Source: Franconibacter helveticus LMG 23732 (GTDB taxonomy: Bacteria > Pseudomonadota > Gammaproteobacteria > Enterobacterales > Enterobacteriaceae). Taken from it: a DNA stretch of 64,000 bases. Where the stretch lies: the NCBI RefSeq assembly GCF_000463115.2, contig NZ_AWFX01000038.1, positions 33,069 through 97,068 of the forward strand, written 5' to 3'. Made by a program: the position numbers and the translations under genes. A model generated the notes under the pieces. It had not been told where the DNA came from and did not search any database. It saw only the letters and a program-made list of their open reading frames with translations. This document shows positions 17,277 to 28,535 of this stretch, one piece after another (the stretch's first letter is position 1; each line of letters begins with the position of its first letter).

Positions 17277-19697
17277 CTACAGCAGCTGCGCCAGCCGGTT
17301 GAGGTCCGACTGGATCGCCCCGGCGGTTACGTCACGCCCGGCGCCCGGACCGCGGATCACCAGCGGATTATCGCGATACCAGCGGCTCTCAATGGCGAAT
17401 ACGTTATCGCACGGCAGCAACGAGGCCAGCGGATGCTCGGCCCGCACCGCTTCAACGCCCACACGCGCTTTGCCGCTGGCGTCGAAGCGCGCCACGTAAC
17501 GCAGCACCAGGCCCATTTCACGCGCCGCTTCCAGGCGTTGCACCATCTGCTCGTTCAGCTCGTCGCCGTTTTCGAAGAAATGGTCCACTGAGCCTTCTTC
17601 GCAGCCCGTCGGCACCAGCGACTCCACGCGCACCTGCTCAGGCTCGATGTCATAGCCCGCTTCGCGCGCCAGGATCACCAGTTTGCGCATCACATCTTTA
17701 CCGGAAAGATCGACACGCGGGTCCGGCTCCGTCAGCCCTTGCTGCCAGGCCTGGTCAACCAGGTCGGTAAAAGGCACCGTGCCGTCGAACTGCAAAAAGA
17801 GCCACGAGAGCGTGCCGGAAAAAATGCCGCTGATGGCCAGAATGTTATCGCCGCTGTCGCGCAGGTCGCGCACCGTGTGGTTGACCGGCAAACCGGCGCC
17901 CACCGTGGCGTTATAGAGCCAGTGGCGGCCGGTCTTGGCAAAGGCGTCGCGGATCTGGCGGAATTTGTTGCTGGTGCTCGCCCCGGCCAGCTTGTTGGCG
18001 CTGATGACATGAAAACCGTGGCTGGCGAAATCGAGGTACTGGTCCGCCAGCTCCTCGCTTGCCGTGACGTCGAGCACCACCAGGTCATCATAAGGGTGCG
18101 CGCGCATCCAGAGGAATAACGACTCCTCATCATGCTCTACCGCTTCATCACCAAAAAAAGCGAGCGCGCGGCTGGCGTCCAGCCCATTGTAGTTCAGCAG
18201 GCTGCGGCGGCTGTCCACCACGCCCGCCAGCACAAATTCAAACCCGGTGCGGGCGGAGAAAGCTTCCTGCTCGCGGGCGAACAGCTCAAGCCAGCGGGAG
18301 CCGATATTGCCTTTGCCGAACAACATCAGGCCAATGCGTTTTTCCGCGCGGAACAACGACTGATGTAGCCCCTGAATCAAATGCTCGGTCGGGCCGACGC
18401 GCAGCACCGCCACGAGGCTGATGCCTTCGTCAGACTGCCAGATAAACTCCACCGGCTGGTCTTTTAACTGCTGCCAGAAGCGGTGGCTGTGCAGCGGGTT
18501 GCGGCAGACCCCCGCGCCCACCAGCGCCACCAGCGCCAGCCCTTCGCGCAGGCGCAGCTCGCCCGGCAGACCCGCCTCTTCAAGAATAGCCAGCGCGCTG
18601 CCCACCACTTCCGAGGTGTAGCAGAGCTGAAGCAGGTTGCGGTCCGGGTGAACGCCGACGGAGAGCGGGCGCACCTGCGCGCGCTTGAGCAGGGCATCGA
18701 CTTCTTTATGCGCCAGCTTGAAGTCCTGGTGCGAAGCGACGTCGAATTCAATCAGGCAAACATCGTCGTGGCTGGTGACGATGCGGGCGCCAGTGCCGGA
18801 AGCGAGCACGCGCTCAATGCGCGTGGAGCCTTGCTCCGGGTTGTAGCTGCAACGCAGTTGCAGATCGATATCGCTGCCGGAAACGGGTTGCAGCGTGCGG
18901 GCATGCAGTACCGGGGCCGCAAGGCGCGCCAGTTCGCTGGCTTCGTCCAGCCGCAGCAGCGGCAGCAAGCAGGCGTCTTTAACTTTGCGCGGGTCGGCGC
19001 TGTAAACGCCCGCCACATCGCTCCAGATAGTCACGCGCGAAACGCCCGCCAGCGCGCCGATTTGCGTTGCCGAGTAGTCGGAGCCGTTACGGCCGAGCAG
19101 CACGGTTTCGCCTGCGTCGTTGCGGCAGATAAAGCCTGTCACTACCACACGTTTATTGGGGTGCTGCACCAGCAGCTGTTGCAACAGCGGAAAAGAGAGC
19201 CCCTCGTTAACCTGCGGCTGGGCGGCGCGTTCGGCGCGCAGAAAATCGCGCGCATCAAGCCACGCGGCCTCCAGCCCCTGCTGGTTAAGCACCGCCGCCA
19301 TCAGCCTTGCGGACCAGATTTCGCCATGCCCCACCACTTCGGCATAAACCGCGTCGGTAATGGCGCCGTCGAGCAGCCCCGCCAGGCGCTCCAGGTCATG
19401 AATGAATTCGCTGATCAGCCCGTCGGCCACGTCGGGCGGCAGCAGCCCGCTGATGAGTTCGCTCTGATAGCGGCGCAGCGCCTGCTGCACCTGGTGGGCG
19501 GAGAGACGGTCGTTCTGGCTAAGTTTCAGCCAGCTTATCAACTGGTTAGTGGTGCTGCCCGCCGCCGACACCACCATCATGTCGCCCGGCAGGGAATAGT
19601 CGGCCATAATGCCGGCTACCCGCAGATAACACTTCACATCGGCGAGACTGCTGCCACCAAATTTATGCAGTTGACGACCCGGCGCTGTAACACTCAT
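17277..19697 (-). CDS. metL: Bifunctional aspartokinase II / homoserine dehydrogenase II
   Basis: This 806-residue fused enzyme (E. coli MetL has 810) catalyses the first and third steps of the aspartate pathway toward homoserine, for methionine supply. The N-terminal aspartokinase carries KFGGSSLADV (about 12-21) and the nucleotide-binding VLLGRNGSDYSAT. An ACT-like linker occupies about 310-450. The C-terminal homoserine dehydrogenase begins near LMLFGKGNIGSRW (Rossmann motif, about 465) and contains SANKLA and NATVGAGLPVNHTVRDL. The start at 19697 is 2 bp after the metB stop, giving the familiar metBL operon. Unlike ThrA, this isoenzyme is controlled by repression through MetJ, not by allosteric inhibition. 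Confidence 0.96.
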   Translation of the reverse strand: MSVTAPGRQLHKFGGSSLADVKCYLRVAGIMADYSLPGDMMVVSAAGSTTNQLISWLKLSQNDRLSAHQVQQALRRYQSELISGLLPPDVADGLISEFIHDLERLAGLLDGAITDAVYAEVVGHGEIWSARLMAAVLNQQGLEAAWLDARDFLRAERAAQPQVNEGLSFPLLQQLLVQHPNKRVVVTGFICRNDAGETVLLGRNGSDYSATQIGALAGVSRVTIWSDVAGVYSADPRKVKDACLLPLLRLDEASELARLAAPVLHARTLQPVSGSDIDLQLRCSYNPEQGSTRIERVLASGTGARIVTSHDDVCLIEFDVASHQDFKLAHKEVDALLKRAQVRPLSVGVHPDRNLLQLCYTSEVVGSALAILEEAGLPGELRLREGLALVALVGAGVCRNPLHSHRFWQQLKDQPVEFIWQSDEGISLVAVLRVGPTEHLIQGLHQSLFRAEKRIGLMLFGKGNIGSRWLELFAREQEAFSARTGFEFVLAGVVDSRRSLLNYNGLDASRALAFFGDEAVEHDEESLFLWMRAHPYDDLVVLDVTASEELADQYLDFASHGFHVISANKLAGASTSNKFRQIRDAFAKTGRHWLYNATVGAGLPVNHTVRDLRDSGDNILAISGIFSGTLSWLFLQFDGTVPFTDLVDQAWQQGLTEPDPRVDLSGKDVMRKLVILAREAGYDIEPEQVRVESLVPTGCEEGSVDHFFENGDELNEQMVQRLEAAREMGLVLRYVARFDASGKARVGVEAVRAEHPLASLLPCDNVFAIESRWYRDNPLVIRGPGAGRDVTAGAIQSDLNRLAQLL

Positions 19698-19699
19698 GC

Positions 19700-20860
19700 T
19701 TACCCCTTACTCGCCGCCCGGAAGCCATTTTCCAGGTCGGCAATTAAATCTTCGCTATCTTCAATGCCTGTGGAGACGCGCAACAGCGTCTCGGAAATAC
19801 CGGCGGCGGCGCGCGCTTCAGGCGCCATGCCCGCGTGCGTCATGGTTGCCGCATGTGAAATAAGGCTCTCGACGCCGCCCAGCGACTCCGCCAGCGTAAA
19901 CAGCGACAAACCGCCCAGAAAACGGCGCAGCGTCTGCTCGTCGCCATCCAGTTCAAAGCTCAGCATCGCACCAAAGCCTTTCTGCTGGCGCGCGGCTATC
20001 TCGTGTCCCGCGTTGTCCGGCAGGGAAGGATGATACAGCTTTTTCACCAGCGGTTGGGTCTTCAGAAAATCAACAATCGCCTGGGCGTTGCGCTGCGCCA
20101 CTTCCATACGCGGGCTGAGGGTGCGCAGGCCGCGCAGCAGCAGATAGCTGTCGAACGCGCTGCCGGTCACGCCGATATTATTCGCCCACCATGCCAGTTC
20201 GGTGACGGTATCGGCCTCTTTTGCAATCACCACCCCGGCCACCACATCGGAGTGGCCATTGAGATATTTGGTGCAGGAATGGAGAACCAGATCTGCCCCC
20301 AGCGCCAGCGGGTTTTGCAGCGCCGGGCTGAGGAAGGTGTTATCCACCACGCTTATGGCCCCGGCGGCGCGGGAAAGTTCGCAAATTTTCGCAATATCCA
20401 CCACGCGCAGCAGGGGGTTGCTTGGACTTTCCACCAGCACCAGCTTCGGTTTTTCCGCCAGCGCCGCCTTTAACGCCGCCTCGTCGCCCTGATCGACAAA
20501 CAGCACGCGGTAACACCCGCGCTTCGCCAGGCTGTCGAACAGGCGATAGCTGCCGCCGTAGCAGTCGTGCGGCGCCACGAGCAGATCGCCAGGCTTGAGG
20601 AAAACGGTGGTGACCAGATGGATGGCCGACATGCCGGTATTGGTCAGCACCGCGCCCGCGCCGCCTTCCAGCTCCGCCAGCGCGCGCTGCACGACATCAC
20701 GCGTCGGGTTGCCGCGACGGGAGTAATCGTGCGCGCGGGGCTCGTTAAAGCCGGTGAAATTATAGGTGCTGGAAAGGTGGATGGGCGGGACAACGCAGCC
20801 GTACTGCTCGTCGTCGTTTAATCCGCTGCGAACTGCGATGGTGGCCTGTTTACGCGTCAT
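19700..20860 (-). CDS. metB: Cystathionine gamma-synthase
   Basis: This PLP enzyme (386 residues, the same length as E. coli MetB) joins O-succinylhomoserine and cysteine to form cystathionine. The PLP lysine lies in the segment LHSCTKYLNGHSDVVAG, in which SxTKYxxGHxD is the Cys/Met-metabolism signature. The N-terminus TRKQATIAVRSG and the YDYSRRGNPTRD-type motif (here HDYSRRGNPTRD) are also as expected. It is the first gene of metBL and is divergent from metJ across a shared regulatory region full of met boxes. Confidence 0.97.
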   Translation of the reverse strand: MTRKQATIAVRSGLNDDEQYGCVVPPIHLSSTYNFTGFNEPRAHDYSRRGNPTRDVVQRALAELEGGAGAVLTNTGMSAIHLVTTVFLKPGDLLVAPHDCYGGSYRLFDSLAKRGCYRVLFVDQGDEAALKAALAEKPKLVLVESPSNPLLRVVDIAKICELSRAAGAISVVDNTFLSPALQNPLALGADLVLHSCTKYLNGHSDVVAGVVIAKEADTVTELAWWANNIGVTGSAFDSYLLLRGLRTLSPRMEVAQRNAQAIVDFLKTQPLVKKLYHPSLPDNAGHEIAARQQKGFGAMLSFELDGDEQTLRRFLGGLSLFTLAESLGGVESLISHAATMTHAGMAPEARAAAGISETLLRVSTGIEDSEDLIADLENGFRAASKG

Positions 20861-20921
20861 GGTGAGTCGTTTCCTGGCTTATCGGATAAAAGTCAGGCCT
20901 CAGAGTAAACACTGAGACAAT

Positions 20922-20961
20922 AGACGTCAATACATCTGGACATCTAAACTTCTTTGCGTAT
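20922..20961. promoter_or_regulatory. MetJ operator between metB and metJ (five tandem met boxes)
   Basis: Five contiguous octamers, AGACGTCA, ATACATCT, GGACATCT, AAACTTCT and TTGCGTAT, follow the AGACGTCT consensus in an exact 8-bp register. They lie in the divergent metB/metJ intergenic region, 60-100 bp upstream of metB. In E. coli the equivalent array represses both directions. Confidence 0.8.
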
Positions 20962-21136
20962 AGATTGAGCAAAAGCGGAATAACCGTTAAAATTGGGGTT
21001 TTAGAGCAGTGCCGCAGCGAGAGCGCCCGGATCACGGTATATTCTACGCTGTACACTAATAGACGTTATGGTTAAGACCGTGAGATTCGTCAGGTTTTGA
21101 CCCTGGACCAATGACTGAGAGGATTAAAGGTATCTC

Positions 21137-21454
21137 ATGGCTGAATGGAGCGGCGAATATATCAGCCCCTACGCTGAGCACGGCAAGAAGAGTGAACAAG
21201 TAAAGAAAATTACGGTTTCCATTCCTCTGAAGGTGTTAAAAATCCTCACCGATGAACGCACGCGTCGTCAGGTGAACAACCTGCGTCACGCCACTAACAG
21301 CGAGCTGCTGTGCGAAGCGTTCCTCCACGCGTTTACCGGCCAGCCCCTGCCGAACGACGAGGATCTGCGTAAAGAGCGCAGCGACGAGATCCCGGAAGAG
21401 GCGAAAGCCATCATGCGTGAAATGGGCATCGACCCGGACACCTGGGAATATTAA
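21137..21454 (+). CDS. metJ: Methionine repressor MetJ
   Basis: This 105-residue ribbon-helix-helix repressor uses S-adenosylmethionine as corepressor and binds met boxes as stacked dimers. The beta-strand that enters the major groove is [12 protein letters not shown] (about 23-34), with Lys23 and Thr25 as base-contacting positions. The following helices and the C-terminal [11 protein letters not shown] are identical in plan to E. coli MetJ. It is the known regulator of metF and metBL in this window and of itself. Confidence 0.98.
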   Translation: MAEWSGEYISPYAEHGKKSEQVKKITVSIPLKVLKILTDERTRRQVNNLRHATNSELLCEAFLHAFTGQPLPNDEDLRKERSDEIPEEAKAIMREMGIDPDTWEY

Positions 21455-21468
21455 AGTTGCAGAAACAA

Positions 21469-21492
21469 AAAAGGCGCCTTTCGGCGCCTTTT
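21469..21492. terminator. Bidirectional terminator between metJ and rpmE
   Basis: Arms AAAAGGCGCC and GGCGCCTTTTT flank a 4-base loop. A-tracts on one side and T-tracts on the other allow use by both convergent genes (metJ on plus, rpmE on minus). Confidence 0.85.
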
Positions 21493-21504
21493 TCTTTGGG
21501 TAGC

Positions 21505-21717
21505 TTATTTGCTGCCCGGGATGCTGAAGCGTTTGTTGAAACGCTCAACACGACCACCGGTATCAACAACACGCTGCTTACCAGTAAAGAACGGGTGGCA
21601 TTTGCCGCACACGTCCAGGTTCAGGTCGTGACCCACGGTGGAGCGGGTTTTGATTACATTACCGCAAGAACAAGTTGCAGTAATTTCTACATAATTCGGG
21701 TGAATACCTTTTTTCAT
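21505..21717 (-). CDS. rpmE: 50S ribosomal protein L31 (zinc-binding C+ form)
   Basis: A 70-residue ribosomal protein that bridges the 50S and 30S subunits near the central protuberance. Cys16, Cys18, Cys37 and Cys40 form the zinc knuckle that marks the C+ paralogue, which can be replaced by a zinc-free YkgM form when zinc is scarce. Length and sequence match E. coli L31. Its terminator is shared with metJ. Confidence 0.97.
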   Translation of the reverse strand: MKKGIHPNYVEITATCSCGNVIKTRSTVGHDLNLDVCGKCHPFFTGKQRVVDTGGRVERFNKRFSIPGSK

Positions 21718-21839
21718 GGGAAAACCTCGGTTAAGGCCGCGTCGCTCTTCCGGCCCTGACGCCAGACACCACGCGATGTTGATAGAAAGGTTTGATGGCG
21801 AAACTGCACATCAAAGGCGGCGAATCATACAGAAAATAA

Positions 21840-24161
<2,322 letters not shown>

Positions 24162-24324
24162 TCAACGCGGCGATTTCTGCGAAACGTATCGAAAAAAATG
24201 AAATCTCCATCACATTACTGATGTAATTTTTGTAAGTCGATGCTTTAAATAGCTGATAAGAACGTGATGAATGTCCGATAAAGGAAGTGTCTGCGTCCGC
24301 TGTGGCGCAGATGAGGAGAAGAAG

Positions 24325-25359
24325 TTGAAGCCCAAAAAGCAGGTTGCCGCCGCAACCATGAAAGATGTCGCCGCCCAGGCGCGCGTTTCGACGGCCACGG
24401 TATCGCGCGCCTTAATGAACCCGGAAAAGGTGTCGCAGACGACCCGCCACCGCGTTGAACAGGCGGCTATTGAGGTAGGTTATCTGCCCAATTCGCTCAG
24501 CCGCAGCCTCAAACGCCACGAGTCCCGTACTATCCTGGTTATCGTGCCCGATATTTGCGACCCTTTCTTTAGCGAAATTATTCGCGGTATTGAAGTGACT
24601 GCCGCCGGACAGGGCTATCTGGTGTTGATTGGCGATTGCGCTCATCAGAACCAGCAGGAAAAAACATTCATCGACCTGATTATCACCAAGCAGATTGACG
24701 GCATGCTGCTGCTCGGCTCGCGCCTGCCCTTCGACGCCAGCAAAGAAGAGCAGCGCAACCTGCCGCCGATGGTCATGGCGAACGAATTCGCGCCGGAGCT
24801 GGAGCTGCCGACGGTGCATATCGACAACCTTACCGCCGCCTTCAACGCCGTGAATTATCTGCATGAACTGGGGCATGAGCGCATCGCCTGCATCGCCGGG
24901 CCTGAAGAGATGCCGCTGTGTCATTACCGCTTGCAGGGCTACGTGCAGGCGCTGCGCCGTTGCGGCATCACCGTCGACCCGCACTATATCGCCCGCGGCG
25001 ACTTTACTTACGAAGCCGGCGCCAACGCACTTTCCCAACTGCTCGACCTGCCTAAGCCGCCTACCGCCGTGTTCTGCCACAGCGACGTAATGGCGCTGGG
25101 CGCGCTTTCGCACGCTAAACGGCGCGGCTACAAAGTGCCGAACGATATCTCGCTGATTGGCTTTGATAATATTTCGCTTTCCGCGTTCTGCGACCCGCCC
25201 CTGACCACCGTCTCGCAGCCGCGTTTCGACATTGGCCGCGAAGCGATGCTGTTGTTGCTCGACCAGCTTAACGGGATAAGGGTCGACAGCGGTTCGCGCC
25301 TGCTCGACTGCGAACTGGTGGTGCGCGGCTCAAGCGCAGCGCCTGCGCTTCGAAAATAA
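24325..25359 (+). CDS. cytR: CytR, LacI-family repressor of nucleoside uptake and catabolism genes
   Basis: This 344-residue repressor (E. coli CytR 341) binds cytidine and acts with CRP to repress nucleoside catabolic and transport genes. The helix-turn-helix is TMKDVAAQARVSTATVSRAL (about 11-30), followed by the hinge and a periplasmic-binding-like core nearly identical to E. coli (DICDPFFSEIIRGIEVTAA). The start is taken as TTG at 24325: a GAGGAG ribosome site lies 8 bp upstream, and the peptide from it (KPKKQ) aligns with the E. coli start. An ATG at 24271 would add 18 residues, including two Cys, that have no counterpart. Confidence 0.9.
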   Translation: MKPKKQVAAATMKDVAAQARVSTATVSRALMNPEKVSQTTRHRVEQAAIEVGYLPNSLSRSLKRHESRTILVIVPDICDPFFSEIIRGIEVTAAGQGYLVLIGDCAHQNQQEKTFIDLIITKQIDGMLLLGSRLPFDASKEEQRNLPPMVMANEFAPELELPTVHIDNLTAAFNAVNYLHELGHERIACIAGPEEMPLCHYRLQGYVQALRRCGITVDPHYIARGDFTYEAGANALSQLLDLPKPPTAVFCHSDVMALGALSHAKRRGYKVPNDISLIGFDNISLSAFCDPPLTTVSQPRFDIGREAMLLLLDQLNGIRVDSGSRLLDCELVVRGSSAAPALRK

Positions 25360-25446
25360 GCGCCTTTAAGACGCCCCTGACTGGTCAAAGGGCCGCCCCT
25401 TAAGTAACATGGCGGGCTGATAACGAACGAATACAGCGAAACGATA

Positions 25447-26505
25447 GTGGCACAAAGAGATTATGTACGCCGCGGACAGCCGGCTCCCGCGCGGCGCAAA
25501 AAGAGTCCTACCCGCAAAAAGCAACGTAACCTGCCTGCTGTTTCCCCGGCTATGGTCGCCATTGCGGCCGCTGTGGTGGTCGCCTTTGTCGGCGCCCTGT
25601 ACTTTATTACCCATCACAAGAAAGAAGAGGCGGAGACGCTGCCGGGCCATAAAGTGGCGGGCAACGGCCTGCCGCCAAAGCCGGAAGAGCGCTGGCGCTA
25701 TATTAAAGAGCTGGAAAGCCGTCAGCCTGGGGTGGTGAAGCCCACCGAGCCGTCCGCAGGCGGCGAAATCATGCACCAGGATCAGCTGACCAACGAACAG
25801 CGCCAGCTGCTTGAGCAGATGCAGGCGGATATGCGCCAGCAGCCGACGCAGCTTAGCGAAGTGCCGTGGAACGAGCAGACGCCGGAGCAGCGCCAGCAAA
25901 CGTTGCAGCGCCAACGGTTAATCCAGCAGCAACAGCAGCTGAATGCCGCAGCGCAGCAACAGCGTAACCCGCAACGCGTGGCGGAGCAGCCTTACCAGCC
26001 GCAGCAGCAAAGCCGTCAGACGCAGAGCTATCAGCAACAACCTGTTCGCCAGGCGCAAACCTATCAGCAGCAGCCTGCCCGTACTGAGGCTTATCAGCAG
26101 CCGAAAACCGCGCAGCCGGCCCGCAGCGCCGCGCAACAGCAGCCTTACCAGGATCTGCTGCAAACGCCGCCGCATAACACAACGGCGCGCACGCCGCCGA
26201 AAACCGAGCAGGCCGCGCCGGTCACTCGCGAGGTAGAAACGGCGAAACAACCCGTCGAAAAAGCGGAGAAAAAAGACACTCGCCGCTGGATGGTGCAGTG
26301 CGGCTCGTTTAAAGGCGCGGAGCAGGCGGAAACCGTACGCGCGCAGCTCGCGTTTGAAGGGTTTGATTCACGTATTACCGCTAACAATGGCTGGAACCGC
26401 GTGGTAATAGGCCCGATGAAAGGCAAAGAAAACGCCGACGGCACCCTCACCCGCCTTAAGCTTGCAGGCCACGCAAACTGCATTCGTCTCGCCGCCGGGG
26501 GTTGA
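25447..26505 (+). CDS. ftsN: Essential cell-division protein FtsN
   Basis: A 352-residue bitopic inner-membrane protein that arrives late at the divisome and triggers septal peptidoglycan synthesis by FtsWI. It has a basic cytoplasmic tail (1-32), one transmembrane helix (about 33-55), the essential periplasmic segments (PPKPEERWRYIKELESRQPG), and a long Gln/Pro-rich flexible linker (about 125-270). A C-terminal SPOR domain (about 275-352, starting RRWMVQCGSF) binds denuded glycan. Translation begins at GTG 25447, matching the conserved MAQRDYVRR start. The linker is longer in Gln repeats than in E. coli. The stop overlaps the -35 of the hslV promoter. Confidence 0.96.
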   Translation: MAQRDYVRRGQPAPARRKKSPTRKKQRNLPAVSPAMVAIAAAVVVAFVGALYFITHHKKEEAETLPGHKVAGNGLPPKPEERWRYIKELESRQPGVVKPTEPSAGGEIMHQDQLTNEQRQLLEQMQADMRQQPTQLSEVPWNEQTPEQRQQTLQRQRLIQQQQQLNAAAQQQRNPQRVAEQPYQPQQQSRQTQSYQQQPVRQAQTYQQQPARTEAYQQPKTAQPARSAAQQQPYQDLLQTPPHNTTARTPPKTEQAAPVTREVETAKQPVEKAEKKDTRRWMVQCGSFKGAEQAETVRAQLAFEGFDSRITANNGWNRVVIGPMKGKENADGTLTRLKLAGHANCIRLAAGG

Positions 26506-26528
26506 AAGCCCCAAAACGCCCCCCATCT
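26501..26528 (+). promoter_or_regulatory. Sigma-32 heat-shock promoter of hslVU
   Basis: GTTGAAA (26501-26507), 13 bases of spacer, then CCCCATCT (26521-26528) matches the sigma-32 consensus CTTGAAA-N13-CCCCATnT almost perfectly. The -35 element contains the ftsN stop codon. It lies about 70 bp upstream of the hslV start. Confidence 0.9.
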
Positions 26529-26541
26529 ATAATTGCATTCT

Positions 26542-26562
26542 GCCCCGTACACCGTGCGGGGC
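26542..26562 (+). promoter_or_regulatory. Stem-loop in the hslVU 5' untranslated leader
   Basis: GCCCCGTAC pairs with GTGCGGGGC (nine pairs including one G-T) around a 3-base loop, between the sigma-32 promoter and the hslV start. A 5'-leader hairpin that stabilises hslVU mRNA is described in E. coli. That this one acts the same way is inference. Confidence 0.65.
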
Positions 26563-26595
26563 CCTTCTTTAGCCTATGCAATAAGGGGATTGCTC

Positions 26596-27126
26596 GTGAC
26601 AACAATAGTAAGTGTGCGCCGCAACGGCCAGGTCGTAATTGGTGGTGACGGACAAGCCACCCTGGGCAATACCGTGATGAAAGGCAACGTGAAAAAAGTG
26701 CGTCGCCTCTATAACGACAAAGTTATCGCCGGTTTTGCAGGCGGCACCGCAGACGCTTTTACGCTGTTCGAACTGTTTGAGCGCAAGCTGGAAATGCACC
26801 AGGGCCACCTGGTGAAAGCCGCCGTGGAGCTGGCGAAAGACTGGCGTACCGACCGTATGCTGCGCCGTCTTGAAGCGCTGCTGGCGGTCGCGGATGAAAA
26901 CGCCTCACTGATCATCACCGGTAATGGCGACGTAGTGCAGCCGGAAAACGACCTCATCGCCATTGGTTCCGGCGGGCCTTATGCGCAGGCTGCGGCACGC
27001 GCGCTGCTGGAAAACACCGAGCTTGGCGCTCGTGAAATCGTAGAGAAGTCGCTGGGGATTGCGGGTGATATCTGCATCTACACCAACCACTTCCTCACCA
27101 TCGAAGAATTACCTTCTAAAGCGTAA
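26596..27126 (+). CDS. hslV: HslV (ClpQ) peptidase subunit of the HslUV protease
   Basis: A 176-residue, proteasome-beta-like Thr peptidase that forms a double hexamer capped by HslU and degrades SulA, RpoH and misfolded proteins. Start is GTG 26596: removal of the first residue exposes the catalytic Thr of [10 protein letters not shown]. The [14 protein letters not shown] and GAFAGGTAD-type ([10 protein letters not shown]) segments match E. coli. An in-frame ATG upstream lies ahead of the leader hairpin and is rejected. hslU follows 9 bp later. Confidence 0.97.
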   Translation: MTTIVSVRRNGQVVIGGDGQATLGNTVMKGNVKKVRRLYNDKVIAGFAGGTADAFTLFELFERKLEMHQGHLVKAAVELAKDWRTDRMLRRLEALLAVADENASLIITGNGDVVQPENDLIAIGSGGPYAQAAARALLENTELGAREIVEKSLGIAGDICIYTNHFLTIEELPSKA

Positions 27127-27135
27127 GGATCTCCC

Positions 27136-28467
27136 ATGTCTGAAATGACTCCTCGCGAAATTGTCAGCGAACTCGACAAACACATTATCGGCCAGGACGC
27201 GGCGAAACGTTCTGTGGCTATCGCGCTGCGTAACCGCTGGCGCCGTATGCAGCTTAACGAAGAGCTGCGTCATGAAGTCACGCCGAAAAACATTCTGATG
27301 ATCGGCCCAACCGGCGTGGGTAAAACCGAAATCGCCCGTCGCCTGGCGAAGCTCGCCAATGCGCCGTTCATTAAAGTGGAAGCAACTAAATTCACTGAAG
27401 TGGGCTATGTGGGTAAAGAAGTGGATTCCATCATCCGCGATCTGACCGATTCCGCCATTAAAATGGTGCGCATGCAGTCCATTGAGAAAAACCGCTATCG
27501 CGCTGAAGAGCTGGCCGAAGAGCGCATTCTCGACGCGCTGATCCCGCCGGCGAAAAACAACTGGGGCCAGCCGGAGCAGGCGCAGGAACCTTCTGCCGCT
27601 CGCCAGGCGTTCCGCAAAAAACTGCGCGAAGGCGAACTGGACGACAAAGAGATTGAAATTAATCTCGCCGCCGCGCCGATGGGCGTGGAGATTATGGCGC
27701 CTCCGGGCATGGAAGAGATGACCAGCCAGTTGCAGTCTATGTTCCAGAACCTGGGCGGCCAGAAGCAGAAGCCGCGCAAGCTGAAAATCAAAGACGCTAT
27801 GAAGCTGCTGGTGGAAGAAGAAGCGGCGAAGCTGGTTAACCCGGAAGAGCTGAAAGAGCAGGCTATCGAAGCGGTTGAGCAGCATGGCATTGTCTTTATC
27901 GATGAGATAGACAAAATCTGTAAGCGCGGCAACGTTTCCGGGCCGGACGTTTCCCGTGAAGGCGTGCAGCGCGACCTGCTGCCGCTGGTGGAAGGCTGCA
28001 CCGTCTCCACCAAACACGGGATGGTGAAAACCGATCACATCCTGTTTATCGCGTCCGGCGCGTTCCAGGTGGCAAGCCCGTCCGACCTCATTCCGGAATT
28101 GCAGGGCCGCCTGCCGATCCGCGTTGAGTTGCAGGCGCTGACGACTGAAGATTTCGAGCGCATCCTGACCGAGCCGAACGCGTCCGTCACTATGCAGTAC
28201 AAAGCGCTGATGGCGACCGAAGGGGTGAACATCGACTTTACCGACGATGGCATCCGTCGTATCGCCCAGGCGGCCTGGCAGGTGAACGAGACCACTGAGA
28301 ATATCGGCGCGCGTCGTCTGCACACCGTGCTGGAGCGCCTGATGGAAGATATCTCTTATGACGCCAGCGATCTCGGCGGCCAGAGCATTACTATTGATGC
28401 GGAATATGTAAGCAAGCATCTGGATGAGCTGGTGGCAGATGAAGATCTGAGCCGTTTTATCCTATAA
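27136..28467 (+). CDS. hslU: HslU (ClpY) AAA+ unfoldase subunit
   Basis: The 443-residue ATPase partner of HslV unfolds and threads substrates into the peptidase. It has Walker A GPTGVGKT (57-64), the pore motif GYVG (about 90-93), a variable I domain (about 110-240) and Walker B IVFIDEID (about 250-257). Sensor and arginine-finger regions follow (GRLPIRVEL), and the extreme C-terminus RFIL inserts into HslV to activate it. Length equals E. coli HslU. It is the second gene of the sigma-32-controlled hslVU operon. Confidence 0.98.
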   Translation: MSEMTPREIVSELDKHIIGQDAAKRSVAIALRNRWRRMQLNEELRHEVTPKNILMIGPTGVGKTEIARRLAKLANAPFIKVEATKFTEVGYVGKEVDSIIRDLTDSAIKMVRMQSIEKNRYRAEELAEERILDALIPPAKNNWGQPEQAQEPSAARQAFRKKLREGELDDKEIEINLAAAPMGVEIMAPPGMEEMTSQLQSMFQNLGGQKQKPRKLKIKDAMKLLVEEEAAKLVNPEELKEQAIEAVEQHGIVFIDEIDKICKRGNVSGPDVSREGVQRDLLPLVEGCTVSTKHGMVKTDHILFIASGAFQVASPSDLIPELQGRLPIRVELQALTTEDFERILTEPNASVTMQYKALMATEGVNIDFTDDGIRRIAQAAWQVNETTENIGARRLHTVLERLMEDISYDASDLGGQSITIDAEYVSKHLDELVADEDLSRFIL

Positions 28468-28497
28468 TCGCGCGCAACGCATTTTCATCACATTTAG

Positions 28498-28520
28498 TGG
28501 GGGCTATGCCCCCATTTTTT
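28498..28520 (+). terminator. Rho-independent terminator after hslVU
   Basis: Perfect arms TGGGGGC and GCCCCCA with loop TAT are followed by six T. It lies 30 bp past the hslU stop and 15 bp before the menA start, so menA must be read by read-through or from a promoter within hslU. Confidence 0.9.
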
Positions 28521-28535
28521 ATTGTTGGCGCACTC

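Noticed and set aside
24201-24240. CRP site upstream of cytR
   Set aside because: ATCACATT and ATGTAAT half-sites are present but spacing and symmetry are poor, so I did not list it as a feature.
27109-28419. 436-codon open frame antisense to hslU
   Set aside because: The plus strand encodes an unmistakable HslU; the antisense product is His/Phe/Arg-rich and matches no family pattern.
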